Below are positions 17,971 to 28,220 of a DNA stretch of 64,000 nucleotides, piece after piece. The position numbers were made by a program, and so were the translations under genes. The notes beneath the pieces were generated by a model. The model searched no databases and had not been told where the DNA came from. It saw nothing but the letters and a program-made list of their open reading frames with translations. Every line of letters starts with the position of its first letter. Position 1 is the first letter of the stretch. Origin of the DNA: Thalassotalea sp. PS06 (lineage in GTDB: Bacteria > Pseudomonadota > Gammaproteobacteria > Enterobacterales > Alteromonadaceae); contig NZ_CP041638.1 in the NCBI RefSeq assembly GCF_007197775.1, forward strand, positions 682,001 through 746,000, written 5' to 3'.

Positions 17971-20900
17971 TTAGCCAACAAATTTTCTGGCGTTGCGGAA
18001 CATGCGGACCCAAGGTGAGTCTTCCTGCCACTCATCTGGATGCCATGAGTTAGCAACGGTTCTGAATACTCGCTCAGGGTGAGGCATCATAATGGTTACG
18101 CGACCATCGGTTGTGGTTAACGAGGTGATACCGTCCGGAGAACCATTCGGGTTCGAAGGATAGGTTTCGGTAACCTGACCGTAGTTGTCGACATAACGCA
18201 TTGCTACTGTGCCAGAGTCGTTGGCGTTTGCAATGGCATCATCAGATGCAAATTCTGCGCGACCTTCACCGTGTGATACCGCGATTGGCATACGTGAACC
18301 TTCCATATCTTTAAAGAAGATTGACGGGCTTTCCTGAATCTCTACCAACGAGAAACGTGCTTCAAAACGCTCAGATCTATTCTGCACGAAACGCGGCCAT
18401 GCATCAGAACCCGGGATAATCTCATGTAGGTTCGACAGCATCTGACAACCATTACACACACCTAATGAGAAGGTATCTTCACGGTGGAAGAAGGTTTTGA
18501 ACATCTCGCGGGCTTTGTCGTTGAATAAAATTGACTTCGCCCAACCTTCACCAGCACCTAGTACGTCACCGTAAGAGAAACCACCACAGGCAACAAGGCC
18601 TTTAAAGTCGGCCAAATCAACGCGGCCAGCTAATACATCTGACATGTGAACGTCGACAGTGATAAAGCCTGCGCGATCAAATGCCGCTGCCATTTCAACA
18701 TGCGAGTTAACACCTTGCTCACGTAAAATGGCAACTTTCGGATTGCTTTCATCTTCGGCGTCTGCAGCAATGTGACCGGCAACGATATCTTCGTTGATGT
18801 CAAAAGTCAGGTGTACGTTAAGACCCGGATCTTCGGTATCGAACTTAAGCATGTGCTCTTGCTCGGCACACTCTGGGTTATCACGTAACGATTGCATCTT
18901 GTACGTAGTATTTGCCCAGGTAGTACGGAAGTGAGTACGAGTGTTGGTTAGTACTTCTTTACCGTCACGGCTAAAGCGAATTTGATCGTCATTGTTTAAG
19001 CGACCAATATCAGCGCAGTATTCTAAGATGCCGTGCTCTTCGAAGATGGCATGGATTGCATCAACATCTGACTCACGGATTTGAATCACCGCGCCCAGCT
19101 CTTCGTGGAATAGAACGCTTAAGTCATCACCGGCAAGTTTGCTGATATCAATATCAACACCAGTGTGACCGGCAAATGCCATTTCCGCGACAGCAGTGAA
19201 TAAACCACCGTCTGAACGGTCATGGTATGCAAGCAGTTTTTGTTCACGAACCAAATGCTGAATGGCGTTGAAGAAACCTTTCAGAACTTGTGGATCGTCA
19301 ACATCAGGTGTTTGTGTACCCAGTTGCTTGTAAACCTGTGCCAGACACGAACCACCTAAACGGTTCTTACCGCCAGACAAATCGATAGCAACGATACGTG
19401 AATCGCCTTTATCAGTACGAAGCTGAGGAGTTACCGTTTTGCGAATGTCTTCTACACGGCCAAAGGCAGTGATAATCAATGAAAGTGGTGCAGTAACGGC
19501 TTTATCAGCGCCGCTCTCGTCCTGCCACTTAGTCTTCATTGACATCGAGTCTTTACCAACAGGGATGGTCAAGCCTAAGGCTGGACATAACTCTTCACCA
19601 ACGGCTTTTACGGCTTCGTAAAGGCCGGCATCTTCACCTGGATGACCAGCTGCAGCCATCCAGTTTGCAGAAAGCTTGATACGGTTTAAATCACCGATAT
19701 CGGCACTGGCGATGTTGGTTAGAGATTCTGCTACCGCTAAGCGTGCAGAGGCGCCATAGTTAAGCAAAGCAACTGGCGTGCGCTCACCCATGGACATAGC
19801 TTCACCATGGTAGCTATCAAGGGCAGCCGCGGTAACCGCACAATCTGCCACTGGTACCTGCCAGGGACCAACCATCTGATCACGATTAACCATACCGGTT
19901 ACGGTGCGATCACCAATGGTGATAAGGAAGGTTTTCTCAGCAACCGTTGGCAAGCTTAAAATACGATCCGCTGCATCGTTTAAATCAACGTCTGCAAGTG
20001 ATAAGTCTTTACCGGTTTCGCTTTTGCTTTCTACCTGACGGTGCATCTTCGGCGGCTTACCAAGCAATAAATCAAGTGACAAATCGATTGGCGTATTCTT
20101 ATCCGCGTCATCAGCAAAATGTTCGTCAGTAAGGGTTAGATGTTCTTCTTCAGTGGCATAGCCGACAACGGCGAATGGGGCACGCTCGCGATCACAGATG
20201 GCTTTAAACTCATCCATGCGCTCTGGTGCTACTGCTAATACATAACGTTCCTGAGATTCGTTACACCAGATTTCCAGTGGTGACATGCTACGCTCATCGT
20301 TTGGTACATTGCGCAGCTCAAATTTACCACCACGGCCAGCATCAGCGACCAGCTCTGGGAATGCATTAGAAAGGCCACCAGCACCCACATCGTGGATAAA
20401 CAGAATTGGGTTGTCATCACCCAACTGCCAACAGCGGTCGATAACTTCCTGACAACGACGCTCCATTTCTGGGTTTTCACGTTGTACAGAAGCAAAGTCT
20501 AAATCTTCGTTTGACTGACCTGAAGCCATGGAGGAAGCCGCGCCGCCACCAAGACCAATGTTCATTGCCGGGCCACCTAATGCAATCAGGCTGGCACCAA
20601 CTACGATTTCACCTTTTTGCACGTGCTCTTCACGGATATTACCTAAACCACCAGCAAGCATGATTGGCTTGTGGTAACCACGAACTTCTTCACCATTGAA
20701 CGAGTGAACCTGTTCTTCGTAGGTACGGAAGTAACCAAGGATATTCGGGCGACCAAATTCGTTGTTAAACGCAGCGCCACCTAATGGACCTTCGATCATA
20801 ATATCCAGTGCCGATACGATACGACCGGGCTTGCCAAAATCGGTTTCCCATGGCTGTTCAAAACCTGGAATGCGAAGGTTCGATACGGTAAAACCAACCA

Positions 20901-21894
20901 GACCCGCTTTTGGCTTAGAACCAATACCGGTAGCACCTTCATCACGAATTTCACCACCAGAACCGGTAGCAGCACCTGGGTAAGGTGAGATAGCCGTTGG
21001 GTGGTTGTGGGTTTCAACCTTCATCAGGATATGAATGTCTTCCTGAGTGTATTCGTATTCTTTGCTAACCGGGTTCGGGAAGAAACGGCCGGCTTCAGAA
21101 CCTGTCATAACCGCAGCGTTATCTTTATAAGCACTTAACACGTAATCGCTGTTTTGCTCATAGGTGTTTTTAATCATTTTGAATAATGATTTTGGCTGCG
21201 CTTCGCCGTCGATGGTCCAGTCGGCGTTAAAAATCTTATGACGACAGTGTTCCGAATTTGCCTGGGCAAACATATACAATTCGATGTCGTTCGGATTGCG
21301 GCCAAGCTTAGTGAAATTATCCACTAAGTAGTCGATTTCATCGTCCGCTAAGGCCAGGCCTAAATCGATATTGGCGGTCGCTAGCGCTTCACGGCCACCA
21401 CCAATGATGTCAACCGAGGTTAGAGAACCCGGTTCAGCGCTGGCAAATAAAGATTCAACTTGTTCAAATTTACTAAATACCACTTCCATCATGCGATCGT
21501 GGAACAAAGCCGTTAACGCATTGGTTTGTTCAGCCGTTAATGCTTCGCTGGTTTCTACGTAGTAGGCGATACCACGTTCAAGTCGGATTATTTTATCTAA
21601 GCCACAGTTGTGTGCGATGTCGGTAGATTTGGAGGACCAGGGGGAGATGGTGCCGGGGCGGGGAGTGACGAGGAATAATGTACCTTGAGGTTCGTGTTCT
21701 TCGATTGTCGGCCCGTAGGTCAGCAGCTTTTCAAGTTTGCTGAGCTCATCGCTGGTCAACGCCGCACTGTTGTGCGAGAAGTGCATAAACTCTGCGTAAA
21801 CGTCTTTAACGGGCAGGTTCAATTGCGCACATTGCGCCAGGAGCTTTTTTATTCTGAAATCGGATAACGCCGGAGCGCCGCGTAGGATTTCCAT
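17971..21894 (-). CDS. purL: Phosphoribosylformylglycinamidine synthase, single-chain PurL
   Basis: A 1307-residue enzyme of the fourth step of de novo purine synthesis: FGAR + ATP + glutamine to FGAM. In order it has an N-terminal PurS-like domain (about 1-150), the linker, two AIRS-type synthetase halves (about 200-1000; [22 protein letters not shown] near 290, [12 protein letters not shown] near 890) and a C-terminal class I glutaminase (about 1045-1307) with the nucleophile in GVCNGCQML and the HPERVFR histidine. The length matches the large gammaproteobacterial form. It is monocistronic with its own terminator and divergent from mltF. Confidence 0.97.
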   Translation of the reverse strand: MEILRGAPALSDFRIKKLLAQCAQLNLPVKDVYAEFMHFSHNSAALTSDELSKLEKLLTYGPTIEEHEPQGTLFLVTPRPGTISPWSSKSTDIAHNCGLDKIIRLERGIAYYVETSEALTAEQTNALTALFHDRMMEVVFSKFEQVESLFASAEPGSLTSVDIIGGGREALATANIDLGLALADDEIDYLVDNFTKLGRNPNDIELYMFAQANSEHCRHKIFNADWTIDGEAQPKSLFKMIKNTYEQNSDYVLSAYKDNAAVMTGSEAGRFFPNPVSKEYEYTQEDIHILMKVETHNHPTAISPYPGAATGSGGEIRDEGATGIGSKPKAGLVGFTVSNLRIPGFEQPWETDFGKPGRIVSALDIMIEGPLGGAAFNNEFGRPNILGYFRTYEEQVHSFNGEEVRGYHKPIMLAGGLGNIREEHVQKGEIVVGASLIALGGPAMNIGLGGGAASSMASGQSNEDLDFASVQRENPEMERRCQEVIDRCWQLGDDNPILFIHDVGAGGLSNAFPELVADAGRGGKFELRNVPNDERSMSPLEIWCNESQERYVLAVAPERMDEFKAICDRERAPFAVVGYATEEEHLTLTDEHFADDADKNTPIDLSLDLLLGKPPKMHRQVESKSETGKDLSLADVDLNDAADRILSLPTVAEKTFLITIGDRTVTGMVNRDQMVGPWQVPVADCAVTAAALDSYHGEAMSMGERTPVALLNYGASARLAVAESLTNIASADIGDLNRIKLSANWMAAAGHPGEDAGLYEAVKAVGEELCPALGLTIPVGKDSMSMKTKWQDESGADKAVTAPLSLIITAFGRVEDIRKTVTPQLRTDKGDSRIVAIDLSGGKNRLGGSCLAQVYKQLGTQTPDVDDPQVLKGFFNAIQHLVREQKLLAYHDRSDGGLFTAVAEMAFAGHTGVDIDISKLAGDDLSVLFHEELGAVIQIRESDVDAIHAIFEEHGILEYCADIGRLNNDDQIRFSRDGKEVLTNTRTHFRTTWANTTYKMQSLRDNPECAEQEHMLKFDTEDPGLNVHLTFDINEDIVAGHIAADAEDESNPKVAILREQGVNSHVEMAAAFDRAGFITVDVHMSDVLAGRVDLADFKGLVACGGFSYGDVLGAGEGWAKSILFNDKAREMFKTFFHREDTFSLGVCNGCQMLSNLHEIIPGSDAWPRFVQNRSERFEARFSLVEIQESPSIFFKDMEGSRMPIAVSHGEGRAEFASDDAIANANDSGTVAMRYVDNYGQVTETYPSNPNGSPDGITSLTTTDGRVTIMMPHPERVFRTVANSWHPDEWQEDSPWVRMFRNARKFVG

Positions 21895-22045
21895 AAACTA
21901 AATACCATGGTTAGATTGAAGGGGTAATTTTGGTGCGCATTATAGAAGAAAAGATGACCTTTGATAAGACAAAAACGGCCTGAGAACAAACAAATTCGAA
22001 AAAGTACTGTAAAATTTTGATAATTCACGACACAATAAAATTGTT

Positions 22046-23425
22046 ATGAAAAATTTTATCCTTATCGCTCAATATCTTCGTATCGCTTTGATCTCCGTTC
22101 TGGTTATGTCTCTTAGTGCCTGTAGCGATCCACAAAAGCCCAGCTCGTTAAAACAAATTCTCGAACGCAAAACCCTGCGCGTCGGTACCTTGCATGGCCC
22201 TGGAAACTATTATCGCAAAGGTTCAAATGAAGCCGGTTTTGAATATGAGCTGGCGCAAAAATACAGTGAGTATCTGGGGATAGAATTGCAAATGGTTTCG
22301 GTACATAACCTCAGCGATTTAATCTCTAAATTGGATAAAGGCCAGGTGGATGTTATTGCCGCTGGCATTACCGTTACCAAAGAAAGACAACAACACTATC
22401 GCTTCGCGCCAGGCTATGGCCAGGTTTCTCAGGAACTGGTGTTTAAACAGGGCGGAAAGTGGCCGCAATCCATCAACGAAATTGATGGCGATTTTGTGGT
22501 GATGAAAGATTCATCCCATGCTCAGAATCTGGTGCAGCTAAAAAAACTACAACCTAACCTGAGCTGGCAGGAAACCGACAAGCACGATAGCGAAGAGTTA
22601 TTAAGAGCGGTTGTTGAAGGTGACATCGATTTCACCGTCGTTGATTCAAATACCTTAGCGTTAAACCAGCAACACTATCCGCAGCTCAGCGTTGCCTTTA
22701 CCATTCAAAAAGCGCAGCCCATTGCCTGGATGCTCAGTCAGGAGGCGGATGACGCTTTTCTTTCATCGTTGATTGAGTTCTTCGGCGAGGTTCATCATAA
22801 CGGTACCTTGCTTACCCTGACGCAAAAATATTATACCGATGCCATCAGCATAGCCGGCATTGATAACAGTGGTTTTATCAACGCTGCGAAAGTTAAATTA
22901 CCGCAGTTCGAATCCATGTTTCGTCGTCATGCCGAAGGCATGGATTGGCGTTTATTGGCAGCTATTTCGTATCAGGAATCACAGTGGCAACCAACAGCAA
23001 GATCACACACTGGCGGGCGCGGCATTATGATGCTGGATAAGAAAACCGCCAGACAGCTGGATGTTCACTCACGTTTGGATGCCGAGCAAAGTATTCGTGG
23101 TTCTGCTAAATTATTTCAGCAAATGTTTTCGCGCATTCCACACCGTATCAGTAACCCTGATCGCCAGTGGTTTGCACTAGCCGCATACAATATCGGCTGG
23201 GGACACCTTGATGATGCCAGACTGTTAACGGAAGAACGTGGTGGTGACCCGGATCGATGGCTAGATGTCAAAGAAACCTTACCGTTATTGAAACAGCGCA
23301 AGTACTATCAGGACGCCAAATTTGGTTATGTTCGCGGTGATGAGCCGGTGCGCTATGTTGAGAATATTCGCGCTTATTACGACACCTTAGTGCATTTAGA
23401 CGACGAAAATCTGCATCAAAATTAA
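22046..23425 (+). CDS. mltF: Membrane-bound lytic murein transglycosylase F
   Basis: A 459-residue MltF. The lipobox LSAC (23-26) predicts an outer-membrane lipoprotein. A periplasmic solute-binding-protein-like domain (about 40-265) starts LRVGTLHGP. The C-terminal SLT domain (about 285-440) has the catalytic Glu in AISYQESQW, then GGRGIMML and AAYNIGWGHL. It cleaves the MurNAc-GlcNAc bond with 1,6-anhydro formation. The layout and the position beside purL match other gammaproteobacteria. Confidence 0.95.
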   Translation: MKNFILIAQYLRIALISVLVMSLSACSDPQKPSSLKQILERKTLRVGTLHGPGNYYRKGSNEAGFEYELAQKYSEYLGIELQMVSVHNLSDLISKLDKGQVDVIAAGITVTKERQQHYRFAPGYGQVSQELVFKQGGKWPQSINEIDGDFVVMKDSSHAQNLVQLKKLQPNLSWQETDKHDSEELLRAVVEGDIDFTVVDSNTLALNQQHYPQLSVAFTIQKAQPIAWMLSQEADDAFLSSLIEFFGEVHHNGTLLTLTQKYYTDAISIAGIDNSGFINAAKVKLPQFESMFRRHAEGMDWRLLAAISYQESQWQPTARSHTGGRGIMMLDKKTARQLDVHSRLDAEQSIRGSAKLFQQMFSRIPHRISNPDRQWFALAAYNIGWGHLDDARLLTEERGGDPDRWLDVKETLPLLKQRKYYQDAKFGYVRGDEPVRYVENIRAYYDTLVHLDDENLHQN

Positions 23426-23553
23426 TAAAATCTGGTGCAGTTTAAGATTATGAAAAGAAAAGAATTAACGCTTATTTTCCGGTTTTTCTCCGAAGCCTGA
23501 AATCAGCAATAGACAACTTAGTAACAAAAGTGTCATATTGGTTTTGTATACTT

Positions 23554-23664
23554 ATACCAATCAACATCAATTTCTGAACACTTAGCAAATTTTTGTGATG
23601 GTATATTTCACTATTCAATTCAATGAATATGATTGATACAAAGCTGAGTGGACTAAATTGGTAT
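23554..23664. repeat. Degenerate MITE-like family B element (111 bp)
   Basis: The left end (ATACCAATCAACATCAATT, then a CACTTAGCAAA stretch) aligns with the reverse complement of the right end of the 49920-50232 element (ATGCCAATCCACATTAATT, CATTCAGCAAA). The right end is TTGGTAT. It is an internally shortened, diverged copy that ends 9 bp before the ribosome binding site of the next small gene. Confidence 0.6.
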
Positions 23665-23682
23665 TGGGAAACGGAGGTTGTC

Positions 23683-23805
23683 ATGAAAAGAAAAGCGTTA
23701 AGAGCTAACCATCGACGTCGTCAGGCCCGTTCAACCCATCGTAAAGTCAATGCTCGTTACCGGGTGTTCTTTCGGGTCGTACTACAAAATCAGGAAGGTA
23801 ACTAG
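23683..23805 (+). CDS. Very basic 40-residue protein, unknown
   Basis: A 40-residue ORF with a strong SD (GGAGG, 23673-23677) five bases before the ATG. It is very rich in Arg/Lys/His (MKRKALRANHRRRQARS...), giving a strongly positive charge, like small ribosome- or nucleic-acid-associated proteins. The longer frame from 23623 is rejected because it begins in repeat sequence. No family was recognised. A weak hairpin with a T-run (about 23841-23862) may end transcription. Confidence 0.55.
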   Translation: MKRKALRANHRRRQARSTHRKVNARYRVFFRVVLQNQEGN

Positions 23806-23874
23806 ACTTAGCACTAGTCTTCTGGTCAGTTCCATCAGGTCTTTCGACCAAATTTTTAATCACAAGTCTTAGTG

Positions 23875-24381
23875 CTAGCGTTGAGAACGCTTCGCTAACT
23901 TTTGTTGTTTTTTCTCGTCACGACGTTTCTTAAAAAATGCCGAGAGATTAGCAGAGCATTCCTCACCTAAAACACCAGATGTAACCTCAAGCTGGTGATT
24001 CAATTTTTCCGATTGGGTTAAATTAAATACACTGCCACAAGAACCGGTTTTTAAATCACTGGCCCCAAACACCAATCGTTTGATTCGACTATGAACCAAC
24101 AAGCCGGCGCACATCGGGCAAGGCTCCAGAGTGACATACAAGGTACAATCGAGCATTCGATAGTTATTCAAAACCTCGCCGGCTGCGCGGATCGCCTGCA
24201 TTTCAGCATGAGCGGACGGATCGTTCAAGGTAATGCTCTGGTTACAGCCTCGGGCGATTATTTCACCTTGATGCACAAGCACAGCACCCACAGGAATTTC
24301 CCCAAATTCGGCAGCACGTTCGGCTTCCTCCATGGCGGCACGCATAAACGCTTGATCCTGGGCTAATGTCTCTTGGGTCAT
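23875..24381 (-). CDS. tadA: tRNA-specific adenosine deaminase TadA
   Basis: A 168-residue deaminase that converts A34 to inosine in tRNA-Arg(ACG). Zinc ligands and the proton shuttle are visible: His58 and Glu60 in SAHAEMQ, Cys88 and Cys91 in EPCPMC. The C-terminus is lysine/arginine-rich (KKRRDEKKQQK), as is common in TadA. Its position between mltF and hemW genes fits the Alteromonadales arrangement. Confidence 0.96.
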   Translation of the reverse strand: MTQETLAQDQAFMRAAMEEAERAAEFGEIPVGAVLVHQGEIIARGCNQSITLNDPSAHAEMQAIRAAGEVLNNYRMLDCTLYVTLEPCPMCAGLLVHSRIKRLVFGASDLKTGSCGSVFNLTQSEKLNHQLEVTSGVLGEECSANLSAFFKKRRDEKKQQKLAKRSQR

Positions 24382-24599
24382 GAATAATCTCGTAAATTGG
24401 TAAATTTAACTAATAATTGGTCGAAGTTGGTTAATTCTACTTCACTTTCGTTTTATCGTATATTTGTCTGATAGCGCTAATCTTCTGGTTTAACGCCATT
24501 TTTCGCAAATAAATCGGCATTGGTCTGCTTATTGCTTATTCTATAGTAGTCAATTAACTTAATCTAAAATTCAGTTTCGAAGAGGGGAAGAAAAGCAAG

Positions 24600-24818
24600 A
24601 TGAGCGTATTTAATTTTGTCATTATTATCGTGGTTTGTTCGTTGATTTATGAATATTTCAATCAACGTCAGAAATTACAGCACAATAGTAAGCATTCAAA
24701 AAAACAACATGATGAATTGATGAATGAGATTGGCGAGCTGAAAACACGGGTTGAGACTCTTGAAAAAATCGTAACCGACAAAGGCTACGATTTAAAAAGC
24801 GAAATCGATAATTTATAA
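24600..24818 (+). CDS. PspB-like small membrane protein
   Basis: A 72-residue protein: one transmembrane helix (about 4-20, FNFVIIIVVCSLIYEYF) and a coiled-coil C-terminal part ending ETLEKIVTDKGYDLKSEI. The LE-x-IV-TDKGYDL-x-xEI ending is the one seen in phage-shock-protein-B-like small proteins of Alteromonadales. There is no pspA or pspC nearby, so a role in the envelope stress response is only suggested by family. SD: GGGGAAG. The last 6 bases overlap the convergent hemW 3' end. Confidence 0.7.
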   Translation: MSVFNFVIIIVVCSLIYEYFNQRQKLQHNSKHSKKQHDELMNEIGELKTRVETLEKIVTDKGYDLKSEIDNL

Positions 24819-25958
24819 GAACAACGACAGTAAATCGTTTAAATATCGGTGCCCTTGTGGGGTGACCTGAAAGTGATTATTCCTGGCCTCCAGCAGCCCT
24901 TTGCCGCAGGCCTGTTGAAGGGCGTCATCGATGCTGTCTGCGCCTAATCCCGTAGCCTGTTGATAGTCTGACAGGCTAAAAGGTTTGAATAAGCGCAGGC
25001 GATTCATCATGTATTCAAATGGGCGCTCCGCTTCCGCTACCTGATGCCAATGATCCAACGCCGATCGTCCAGGCTCTAAATAACCTTTCGGGTGTTTTAT
25101 TTTCACCGTGCGATGAATCGTTTGCCCGTTAATATCGGTTATCTTACCGTGGGCACCACAACCTATTCCCAGATAATCACCGTTCTGCCAGTAATTTAAA
25201 TTGTGACGGCTTTGAAACGCTTCACCTTTGCTGAACGCCGATATCTCATATTGCTGATAGCCAGCACTTGCCAGCAGTTCAAACCCTGCCTCCTGTATAT
25301 CCCAGAGAATTTCATCTTCCGGTAACGTCGGGGGTTTTGAATAAAACGCGGTATTCGGTTCAATGGTCAACTGATACCAGGACAGATGCTGAGGATTCAG
25401 GTTGATGGCCTGACGCAAATCATCCATCGCCGCAGTAACGCTTTGTTGCTCCAGACCGTGCATTAAGTCCAGGTTAAAACTGCGAATACCCGCTTGATGG
25501 GCTAATTCGGCGGCACGAATTGCTTGGTTAGTATCGTGAATGCGGCCAAGTTTTATCAGCTTGTCAGAAGCAAAGCTCTGCACGCCAATGGACAGACGGT
25601 TTACACCGGCAGCGGCAAAACCTTTAAATTTATCTGCTTCAACCGTGCCAGGGTTTGCTTCTAAAGTTATCTCGGTATCAGCGCTAATGGTTAATCGTTT
25701 ACCAACACCTTCGAGTATGTCGCCAATAGCTTTTGCTGAGAACAGGCTAGGGGTGCCGCCACCGATAAATATTGAATGTAATGGCCGGTTTAGTTTAAAG
25801 CGCTCGATATCATCATCGAGATCTTTTAGCAGCGCCCTAACATAGGCGGGCTCATCAATATCCTGCTTCAAGGCATGGGAATTAAAATCACAATACGGAC
25901 ATTTTTGCACACACCAGGGAATATGGATGTACAAAGACAGAGGTTGAACAGCTAGCAC
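24813..25958 (-). CDS. hemW: HemW, radical SAM heme chaperone
   Basis: A 381-residue radical SAM protein with the HemW cluster motif CVQKCPYC (Cys16, Cys20, Cys23), the SAM-binding GGGTPSLF (about 66-73) and the C-terminal HemN_C region. This group was long annotated as coproporphyrinogen oxidase but binds heme and acts as a heme-trafficking chaperone. The extra Cys typical of true HemN (CxxxCxxCxC) is absent. It is preceded by rdgB by 6 bp on the same strand: a cotranscribed pair. Confidence 0.94.
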   Translation of the reverse strand: MLAVQPLSLYIHIPWCVQKCPYCDFNSHALKQDIDEPAYVRALLKDLDDDIERFKLNRPLHSIFIGGGTPSLFSAKAIGDILEGVGKRLTISADTEITLEANPGTVEADKFKGFAAAGVNRLSIGVQSFASDKLIKLGRIHDTNQAIRAAELAHQAGIRSFNLDLMHGLEQQSVTAAMDDLRQAINLNPQHLSWYQLTIEPNTAFYSKPPTLPEDEILWDIQEAGFELLASAGYQQYEISAFSKGEAFQSRHNLNYWQNGDYLGIGCGAHGKITDINGQTIHRTVKIKHPKGYLEPGRSALDHWHQVAEAERPFEYMMNRLRLFKPFSLSDYQQATGLGADSIDDALQQACGKGLLEARNNHFQVTPQGHRYLNDLLSLFL

Positions 25959-25964
25959 GAATGA

Positions 25965-26567
25965 TTAATCCAGATGTTTAAAATGGCTCAAAAGTTGTTT
26001 AAGGGCTTTACCACGATGACTCAACTGGTTTTTAACCGCACGGGGCAATTCTGCTGAGGTACATTTGTGCGCATCCACCCAGAACAGCGGATCATAGCCA
26101 AAGCCTTCATCGCCTTGAGGCTCGGTGACTATGCTGCCTTCCCAGGTTCCCTGACAAATAACTGGGGTAGGGTCATCGGCATGGCGCATATAAACCAATA
26201 CGCATTGAAAACGAGCACTTCGCTGATTTTCAGGAGCGATTTCCATCGCTTGCATCAGTTTTTCATTATTGGCAGCATCGTTGCCGGCTTCTCCTGCGTA
26301 GCGTGCCGAATAAATACCGGGTTGGCCTTTAAGAAAATCGACTTCCAGGCCGGAATCATCAGCGATAGCAGGCAGACCTGTGCATTTCGCTGCATGACGG
26401 GCTTTAATGATGGCATTTTCAACAAAGGTTGTACCGGTTTCTGGCACATCCGGTACGTCAAAGTCACTTTGCGGAAGCACTTCAATATGGTGCTCTGCCA
26501 AAAGTTCTGAAAGCTCGTTAACTTTGCCCGGGTTACCGGTGGCTAATACCAAAGACTGTTTCATCAT
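25965..26567 (-). CDS. rdgB: Non-canonical purine NTP pyrophosphatase RdgB
   Basis: A 200-residue HAM1/RdgB enzyme that hydrolyses dITP/ITP/XTP to the monophosphate and keeps these bases out of DNA. Motifs: LATGNPGKVNEL at the start, AIADDSGLEVDFL, GIYSARYAG, EGFGYDPLFW and the terminal SHRGKAL. The ATG at 26567 is chosen since family members start just before LVLATGN; an ORF start 51 bases upstream adds an unlikely extension. It overlaps nothing and lies 6 bp ahead of hemW. Confidence 0.95.
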   Translation of the reverse strand: MMKQSLVLATGNPGKVNELSELLAEHHIEVLPQSDFDVPDVPETGTTFVENAIIKARHAAKCTGLPAIADDSGLEVDFLKGQPGIYSARYAGEAGNDAANNEKLMQAMEIAPENQRSARFQCVLVYMRHADDPTPVICQGTWEGSIVTEPQGDEGFGYDPLFWVDAHKCTSAELPRAVKNQLSHRGKALKQLLSHFKHLD

Positions 26568-26668
26568 TGTGTTCCGTGAATAAGGCTTAGATACTAAAAA
26601 TGCGGCATCATACCGCATTTTCGGGATTATACCGAGACTAATTACCGTCAGCTATCAATAAGCCCGGC

Positions 26669-27112
26669 TTACTCTTCAACATAAAATTTTTGGGTGAACT
26701 TAAGACGTTGTTCATCGCCTTTGTTGTTAATGAGAATATCAAAGCGATAGGTTTCATCATTTGGATAGTCGACAGTGGCAAGGTAATAGATGGCACCGCC
26801 TTCGGATACTTTCGTGAATTCGAGATTAAAGGACTGGCCCACCAGGTTAGTAGCGGTACCGGAAATACCCACATTCAGAGGTTTCTTGTCTTCATCGGTG
26901 GTATCCAGAGCGACAATATTCACCAGGCCACGATATCGGCTTCGCTCGATTTTATAGCTTTGTGCCACTTCAGGTGTCAAAAAGGAGGTGGGTATGCCAA
27001 TGTAGTGGACTTCCATATCGCCCAGTTGCTTAACGTATCTTTCCTGTTGTTGCGCAGAGGCAGTACTCATAAATACAAGACATGTAACTAACAATAACCA
27101 AGGCTTAAACAT
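26669..27112 (-). CDS. DUF4426 secreted protein
   Basis: A 147-residue protein with a signal peptide (1-20, ending ASA) and a small beta-sandwich-like mature domain (YVKQLGDMEVHYIGIPTSFLTPEVA start, VNIVALD, VGISGTATNLVGQ). This is the DUF4426 family regularly found beside rdgB/hemW in Alteromonadales and Vibrio. It lies upstream of rdgB on the same strand and is likely in its operon. No biochemical function is known. Confidence 0.82.
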   Translation of the reverse strand: MFKPWLLLVTCLVFMSTASAQQQERYVKQLGDMEVHYIGIPTSFLTPEVAQSYKIERSRYRGLVNIVALDTTDEDKKPLNVGISGTATNLVGQSFNLEFTKVSEGGAIYYLATVDYPNDETYRFDILINNKGDEQRLKFTQKFYVEE

Positions 27113-27294
27113 ATTTATTTCCAGCTCATCAAAACTAAATTAATTATAACAGCAATCGGGCATTGCGAATTATCGAATCGGCAGCTTAAAAACCAAGCCC
27201 TGATACCAGACGGTAAAAACGACATCGACCGAGGATTGCCTGAACATTCAAATATGTTACTGATTTTATGCTGAATTTGATATGGGTAAATAAA

Positions 27295-27316
27295 AAACGC
27301 CCGGAGCAGGGCGTTT
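27295..27316 (-). terminator. Minus-strand terminator, probably of the yggT operon
   Basis: Eight-bp stem AAACGCCC / GGGCGTTT with a 6-base loop and, read on the minus strand, a T6 tract. It is separated from the yggT stop by the family A element at 27317-27581, which abuts the stem exactly. The element therefore appears to have been inserted between yggT and its terminator. Confidence 0.85.
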
Positions 27317-27581
27317 ATACCAATCCCATTAAATTATTGCTCACTCAGTGAGAATTTAAAGGCTTTTAGACAAGGCTTTGATTGCAGAGAATGGTTATTC
27401 CATTGTCAAAATCAATAACGCAGAATAAATGCCTTTAAAACTCACCCGTAGGGAGTTAGTGAGAGGCCCATTTACTGCCCTATATTTCATTAATATAGAA
27501 TGACTATATCAATAAAATCTATGTTGTAACTGAACCTCGGCCCTAACTCTGAGTGGTGCACAAACTTAGTGGGATTGGTAT
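27317..27581 (+). repeat. MITE-like element, family A copy 3 (265 bp)
   Basis: Almost identical to the copy at 536-800, in the same orientation, with TIRs ATACCAATCCCATTA and TGGGATTGGTAT. It lies between the yggT stop and the terminator at 27295-27316. High identity between the copies suggests recent spread. Confidence 0.85.
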
Positions 27582-27618
27582 TAGTTTTGATGACATTTTC
27601 AGGTGCTGCGGTTCGTTG

Positions 27619-28167
27619 CTAAAGCACTCGCCAAATTGGCAAGGCGCCGCCAATAAACAGGTTGAGGAAATTTAACGCCACCAAAGCAATTAACACTGAC
27701 AGGTCCAGGCCCCCCATATCCGGTAAAACTCGGCGAATTGGGTTGAGTAACGGCTGAGTCAATTGGTGGAAAACGAATTGTACCGGATTGCCTTGTTGTA
27801 CCACCCAACTCATCAGAGCCATTAAAATCATTACCCAAAAAATCAGATAGCCAGCCTGTTTGATCGTGTACAAAAGTCCGATGAACGCGAATGATAGCCA
27901 ATCGATCGGCGCACCATTAACCGCGGAAAGTACCAGGAACTTAGCAGTGCCGAAGATAATTGCAACGACAATAGTGGCGACATCAATGCCCCCGAATCCC
28001 GGAATGATACGTCGGAAAGGGTTAACGACCGGTGCTGTTACTTTAACCACAAACTGGCTGAAAGGATTGTAAAAATCCGCTCGAGCAGCCTGCAGCCAAA
28101 CACGCAGTAACAGTAGTAATACATAGGTATCAAATAGGAAATTTAGCAGAAAATTTACCGCTTCCAT
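27619..28167 (-). CDS. yggT: YggT family membrane protein
   Basis: A 182-residue protein of two tandem YggT repeats, each a pair of transmembrane helices followed by NP-[FI]-RR-[IV]-[IL]-P (NPFRRIIPGFGG about 50; NPIRRVLPDMGG about 141). E. coli YggT has been linked to osmotic shock tolerance, and relatives include the YlmG/CCB3 cytochrome assembly proteins. It follows proC (53 bp) in the same transcript. The yggU gene that often comes next is not present; a repeat element is there instead. Confidence 0.93.
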   Translation of the reverse strand: MEAVNFLLNFLFDTYVLLLLLRVWLQAARADFYNPFSQFVVKVTAPVVNPFRRIIPGFGGIDVATIVVAIIFGTAKFLVLSAVNGAPIDWLSFAFIGLLYTIKQAGYLIFWVMILMALMSWVVQQGNPVQFVFHQLTQPLLNPIRRVLPDMGGLDLSVLIALVALNFLNLFIGGALPIWRVL

Positions 28168-28220
28168 CGATTCTCCAAATTTTATTAATTTTTAATAATT
28201 TTCAAGTAAGTATAGCGTTT

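Noticed and set aside
17971..21894. Several antisense ORFs within purL (for example 20762-20983 and 19439-19621)
   Set aside because: They are codon-structure shadows of a highly conserved gene with no start signals.
23806..23874. Regulatory hairpin between the small basic gene and tadA
   Set aside because: The TAGCACTA/TAGTGCTA pair is 8 bp with a loop of about 50 bases; too weak to call.
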